Shown one piece after another: positions 5,639-8,388 of a stretch of 8,388 bases of DNA. The stretch lies in contig JBCCQN010000288.1 of assembly GCA_039024315.1 (NCBI GenBank), positions 1 to 8,388 of the forward strand, read 5' to 3'. The translations under genes and the position numbers were made by a program. Position 1 is the first letter of the stretch; every line of letters starts with the position of its first letter. Source of the stretch: JBCAWW01 sp039024315 (lineage in GTDB: Bacteria; Bacteroidota; Bacteroidia; J057). A model generated the notes under the pieces. The model was not told where the DNA came from and made no database searches. It saw only the letters and a list, made by a program, of their open reading frames with translations.

Positions 5639-7504
5639 ATGAAAGCTGAAAGACCACTTACTGGAAGTATCAAGGTTTTTAGAGATCCCGAAAAAAAACA
5701 GGGACAAGACACCTACTTTTTTAATTTAAATGAAGGCATGCCGGTTGAGCTTGGAAATGGTTCCTTTGGAATTGTTTTCGCTGTAAGTGAAAGAAAGACA
5801 GAGGCTGATGCAAATAAAGGCAGCCATGCTTTAAAAATATTTTATTCCAAAGATTATAGAAATCGTGATAAACTGGCAGAAAAAATGCCAAAAGATGAGG
5901 AGGATACTCGCAAAAGGTTTACCCTCGAATATACTTACTTTCACAGAATTAATGATAATTGGCAGCAGTCTCACGCTCCTGATGGGCTGATCAGGCCCGA
6001 AGGTGCTAGCATAAATTTTTTGGATTCAGAGGCTTATAAAGCATTGTTTAAGCTTGAATCCATGAAGCATATCAAGGTGTCAAATTATGCGATCTTACTC
6101 CCAAGGTATCATGGCAGTCTCAAAGATCTTCTTGAAACCAGAATCGACAAAAACGACCTTACCGGTTATGAAGCACTAGAGAGGAGTCCTTACCCACTAA
6201 GAATTTCCGCTTCTATGCCATTCATAACTTCCATTGTTAGTGGGTTAGAAGCTCTTTATACCGGTGGGCATGCTCATCTCGACATTAAACCGGCAAACAT
6301 TTTTTTCAAGAAAACTGGCCAGCAAAACTTTGAAGTGGTACTCGCTGATATTGGCTACATCAACCCATTAAAACTCTTATCAGATGTAAATACCCTAGAT
6401 CATTCTACTATAGAATATGAAAATGTCATGCGCCTTGGTACTAGACATTATCGCTCTCCTGAGCAAAAGTACTATACCGATGTCTGCGAAGCGGAGATCA
6501 AAAAAGATCAAAATGGAGAGATTCATGTGATCATTAAGGACCCTAAATTCAAAGATACCTTGATCAATAAGGGAGACTATTTGAGCTTTAGTAAATATGA
6601 TTCTGAAGCCTTAAAAGTCGTAGAAGAATTTGTTCCACAAGACCAGAACAGCAACAAAATCATTATCAAAGTTGGCAGAATAAGACCCCCAGAGCGAGTA
6701 GAAATAAAGTCAGAGCCCAAAACCCAAGTAGTCTTTTATAAAAGGCAATATATCAAGACTGACTTGTTTGGCATCGGCGCGATACTATTTGATCTCATTA
6801 CTGCCGGTGAATCACCCGAATACTTCTACGAAAGTATTAGAAAGCTCGATACTAAAAACGAGAGTGTTGATTCAATTATTAGAATCTACGAGCAGGTAGT
6901 AAAGCAAAAAGGTAAACATCCAGCTCATCATTATTTTACGGATCTGAAGCATAAGAAAACGGGAACTTACGCGCCAAAACTGGCGGTTGAGTTTATCCTA
7001 AAATGCATGCTCTACAAAGCTAAAGGCACATACTTCCATCAGGAAAAGCTCGATAATGCCGACCAATCCGTAAATCCTGCTTTCGTTTTTAAAAAAATCA
7101 ACGAAGAATTAAGTGAAAAGTATTTTCCCGAAATCATGAGTCTAAACAATCATATCAATAATGTGATTGTATTCACCAACAAAGTACCTAGGAGAATCCC
7201 CAAACCAGAGCCTGTAATTGAAGAGCCTGTATCACCAGTAAATCCTAATCCAGTCTTTGACTTGAAGCCAATTTCTCAAAAAGTAATAGACCGGATTACC
7301 AAAGTATTTATTTCGGATAAGGAAGTTGAGGATCTAAGGCCTGAGCCTACCATTGAAGCCGCTCCCCCAGATAAACAGCTTGACGATCCCACACCTAAGC
7401 CTACTATTAGCGGTGCCTTTAATCCCCCTGATAAACAGCTTGATAATCCTGACTATCCAAGTCCCCCGTCTCCGATTCGACCTCCAGAGGTAGAAGAAAA
7501 GTAA
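5639..7504 (+). CDS. Ser/Thr protein kinase-like protein with internal beta-rich insertion and Pro-rich tail
   Basis: The protein has 621 residues and no signal peptide or membrane segment. The kinase domain spans about residues 30-495: Gly-rich loop 'LGNGSFGIVF' (38-47), Lys66 in 'HALKIF', catalytic loop 'HLDIKPAN' (Asp215, Lys217, Asn220), metal-binding 'DIG' (237-239) in place of DFG, 'GTRHYRSPE' (267-275) as the APE region, and 'DLFGIG' (375-380) as subdomain IX. His-Leu-Asp in place of His-Arg-Asp makes it a non-RD kinase. The nucleotide- and metal-binding residues are kept, so activity is plausible. About 90 residues (281-370), apparently beta-rich, are inserted between APE and subdomain IX. 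The tail (about 518-621) is Pro/Glu-rich with two related 18/20-residue repeats. It lies 23 bp after the caspase gene and is probably co-expressed with it. A role in controlling the caspase by phosphorylation is inferred. An A8 run at 5691-5698 lies near the start. Confidence 0.9.
   Translation: MKAERPLTGSIKVFRDPEKKQGQDTYFFNLNEGMPVELGNGSFGIVFAVSERKTEADANKGSHALKIFYSKDYRNRDKLAEKMPKDEEDTRKRFTLEYTYFHRINDNWQQSHAPDGLIRPEGASINFLDSEAYKALFKLESMKHIKVSNYAILLPRYHGSLKDLLETRIDKNDLTGYEALERSPYPLRISASMPFITSIVSGLEALYTGGHAHLDIKPANIFFKKTGQQNFEVVLADIGYINPLKLLSDVNTLDHSTIEYENVMRLGTRHYRSPEQKYYTDVCEAEIKKDQNGEIHVIIKDPKFKDTLINKGDYLSFSKYDSEALKVVEEFVPQDQNSNKIIIKVGRIRPPERVEIKSEPKTQVVFYKRQYIKTDLFGIGAILFDLITAGESPEYFYESIRKLDTKNESVDSIIRIYEQVVKQKGKHPAHHYFTDLKHKKTGTYAPKLAVEFILKCMLYKAKGTYFHQEKLDNADQSVNPAFVFKKINEELSEKYFPEIMSLNNHINNVIVFTNKVPRRIPKPEPVIEEPVSPVNPNPVFDLKPISQKVIDRITKVFISDKEVEDLRPEPTIEAAPPDKQLDDPTPKPTISGAFNPPDKQLDNPDYPSPPSPIRPPEVEEK
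7340..7453 (+). repeat. In-gene tandem repeat coding the Pro-rich tail of the kinase
   Basis: Two adjacent units code residues 568-585 ('PEPTIEAAPPDKQLDDPT') and 586-605 (beginning 'PKPTISGAFNPPDKQLDNP'). The bases are also similar (for example CCAGATAAACAGCTTGA against CCTGATAAACAGCTTGA). This looks like a recent duplication in a disordered tail. Confidence 0.75.
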
Positions 7505-7530
7505 GGCTCCAAGGGTAAACTGGAACAATA

Positions 7531-7578
7531 AAATCCATTGAGCTGTGTCTTTGCTTGAAGGCGTAGATCAATGGATTT
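7531..7578 (+). terminator. Probable transcription terminator between convergent genes
   Basis: AAATCCATTGA (7531-7541) and TCAATGGATTT (7568-7578) form a perfect 11-bp inverted repeat around a 26-nt loop, 26 bp after the kinase stop. No strong T-run follows ('CTTTACT'), so it is not a classic intrinsic terminator. Its position at the end of the caspase-kinase operon and before an opposing gene supports a termination or RNA-end role. It could instead be an operator-like palindrome. Confidence 0.45.
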
Positions 7579-7643
7579 CTTTACTAAGGGGATAGTTCGC
7601 AATGTACGCCCCGATCTTGACTTTGGATGTACTTTCTATATTT

Positions 7644-7758
7644 CCGCTTCGCGGAACGCTTATCTCTTGGGTGCGGCATGCATGCACGCACCTACAAAAT
7701 ATCTGATTGTAGGTGTGGCAGGTCTGCCACACCTATGAATAAGCGTTCTGCGCAGCAG
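7644..7758 (+). repeat. ~116-bp structured repeat, copy B
   Basis: This is the direct-orientation second copy of 3120-3235. The three internal hairpins are kept, including the perfect 10-bp stem at 7712-7733. The only difference in the first 90 bases is A7686, which falls on the bulged base of the first hairpin and leaves pairing unchanged. The terminal inverted repeats match at 16 of 19 positions. It ends 5 bp before the stop codon of the - strand gene, so it also forms that gene's immediate 3' region. Confidence 0.85.
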
Positions 7759-7763
7759 CTCCC

Positions 7764-8388
7764 CTACTGCACCATCACCTTCTGACTTTCTTGCCAATCG
7801 CCACCCTTCACGCGCACAATATAGAGTCCTGGACTCAAACGATCCGTTTCCATTTGGAGGAAAGTTCCCGCTTCCGGCGAGTCAAAATATGTCTCTGAGA
7901 GTACTTTACCACTTAGATCCAGAAATTGTGCGATACAATCGGGAGCCGTAAAGTTGACCATGACCGCCAAACGATTCCCGCGCTCGATTGGATTGGGGAA
8001 GATCAAGGGCAAAAGGCGAGTATCAGGCTCCGTGACATTGCCTGCAAAAAATTGCTTGGCGTAATTGAAGGCATCAATACCAACTTGCTCGCCAATAAAG
8101 CGACCCGGAATATCATCCGCCGGTGGGTGTATACCACCCCAAATCCGCGAGAGACTCGTCTGATCCGAAGCATCGCGATAAGTAGCCCACTGCAACTCGA
8201 TATCTACACTAGGTCCATCCTCAAAAACCAAGAACTCATTCTTTGGGGCATCAAACACCCCCATGCCCCCAGGAAAAAAAGGATCTCCCGTCAACATAGT
8301 CAAAACCTCTGCCGCTGCTCTCGAGTAAGTTGAGTGCCCAGAGACATAACCCGCAAAAGGAGGGGTTACAAAACTAGGTCGCTGGTAA
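7764..8388 (-). CDS. Vanadium-dependent haloperoxidase/PAP2-family secreted enzyme, C-terminal part with T9SS tail
   Basis: The reading frame stays open to the window edge, so the N-terminus is missing; the visible part is about 207 codons. It begins 'YQRPSFVTPPFAGYVSGHSTYSRAAAE' (read here as YQRPSFVTPPF then AGYVSGHSTYSRAAAE). SGH is the acid-base histidine motif of vanadium haloperoxidases and PAP2 phosphatases (His codon 8334-8336). Further on, 'SRIWGGIHPPADD' supplies the Arg and the vanadate- or phosphate-site His (codon 8127-8129). The first conserved motif lies outside the window. The last ~82 residues (7767-8012) are a type A T9SS sorting domain: 'LIFPNPIERGN', 'AQFLDLSGKVLSE', 'SPGLYIVRVKGG'. 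The enzyme is therefore exported. It would oxidise halides with peroxide or, less likely, act as a phosphatase. It is convergent with the kinase gene and probably unrelated to it. Confidence 0.88.
   Translation of the reverse strand, partial: YQRPSFVTPPFAGYVSGHSTYSRAAAEVLTMLTGDPFFPGGMGVFDAPKNEFLVFEDGPSVDIELQWATYRDASDQTSLSRIWGGIHPPADDIPGRFIGEQVGIDAFNYAKQFFAGNVTEPDTRLLPLIFPNPIERGNRLAVMVNFTAPDCIAQFLDLSGKVLSETYFDSPEAGTFLQMETDRLSPGLYIVRVKGGDWQESQKVMVQ

Noticed and set aside
7926..8333. 135-residue + strand open frame
   Set aside because: It is the opposite-strand shadow of the haloperoxidase gene, whose motifs and sorting domain are clear.

Overview
The window looks like chromosome from a gliding or marine-type member of the Bacteroidota, most likely the Saprospiria/Lewinella side of the phylum. 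This placement is inferred. The evidence is four C-terminal type IX secretion (T9SS, Por) sorting tails or their relics on + strand genes, a further one on a - strand vanadium-haloperoxidase-like enzyme, the absence of Shine-Dalgarno sequences before starts, and a multidomain 'multicellular-bacterium' style caspase/kinase pair.

Layout. Bases 1-179 are the last 58 codons of a T9SS-exported protein. Bases 216-1439 and 1554-3053 are two tandem paralogous secreted proteins built from Trp/Tyr-rich beta-hairpin repeats. The second keeps its sorting tail. The first has lost it, and a decayed tail is still readable after its stop codon. The junctions before the two paralogs are near-copies of each other, so the array grew by tandem duplication. 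Bases 3054-3995 hold no intact gene. They contain a ~116-bp structured repeat (copy A), a cluster of hairpins, and a relic of another sorting tail.

The centre of interest is 3996-7504: a caspase-fold peptidase fused to an FGE-sulfatase/SUMF1 (C-type-lectin-like) domain, followed 23 bp later by an unusual Ser/Thr-kinase-like protein. Both are on the + strand and probably co-transcribed. The caspase catalytic His and Cys are present. The FGE-like domain lacks both cysteines needed for formylglycine generation, so it is more likely a recognition or scaffold domain. The kinase is non-RD, carries a ~90-residue beta-rich insertion inside the kinase fold and ends in a Pro-rich tail. The pair has the composition of a regulated-proteolysis, cell-death or anti-phage system: kinase as regulator or sensor, caspase as effector, FGE-like domain as target recognition. 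That function is inferred.

After an inverted repeat that probably terminates transcription (7531-7578) comes copy B of the ~116-bp repeat (7644-7758). It is in the same orientation as copy A, so the caspase-kinase pair sits between direct repeats about 4.5 kb apart. Bases 7764-8388 (- strand) carry the 3' part of a vanadium-dependent haloperoxidase/PAP2-family secreted enzyme with its own T9SS tail, convergent with the kinase gene.
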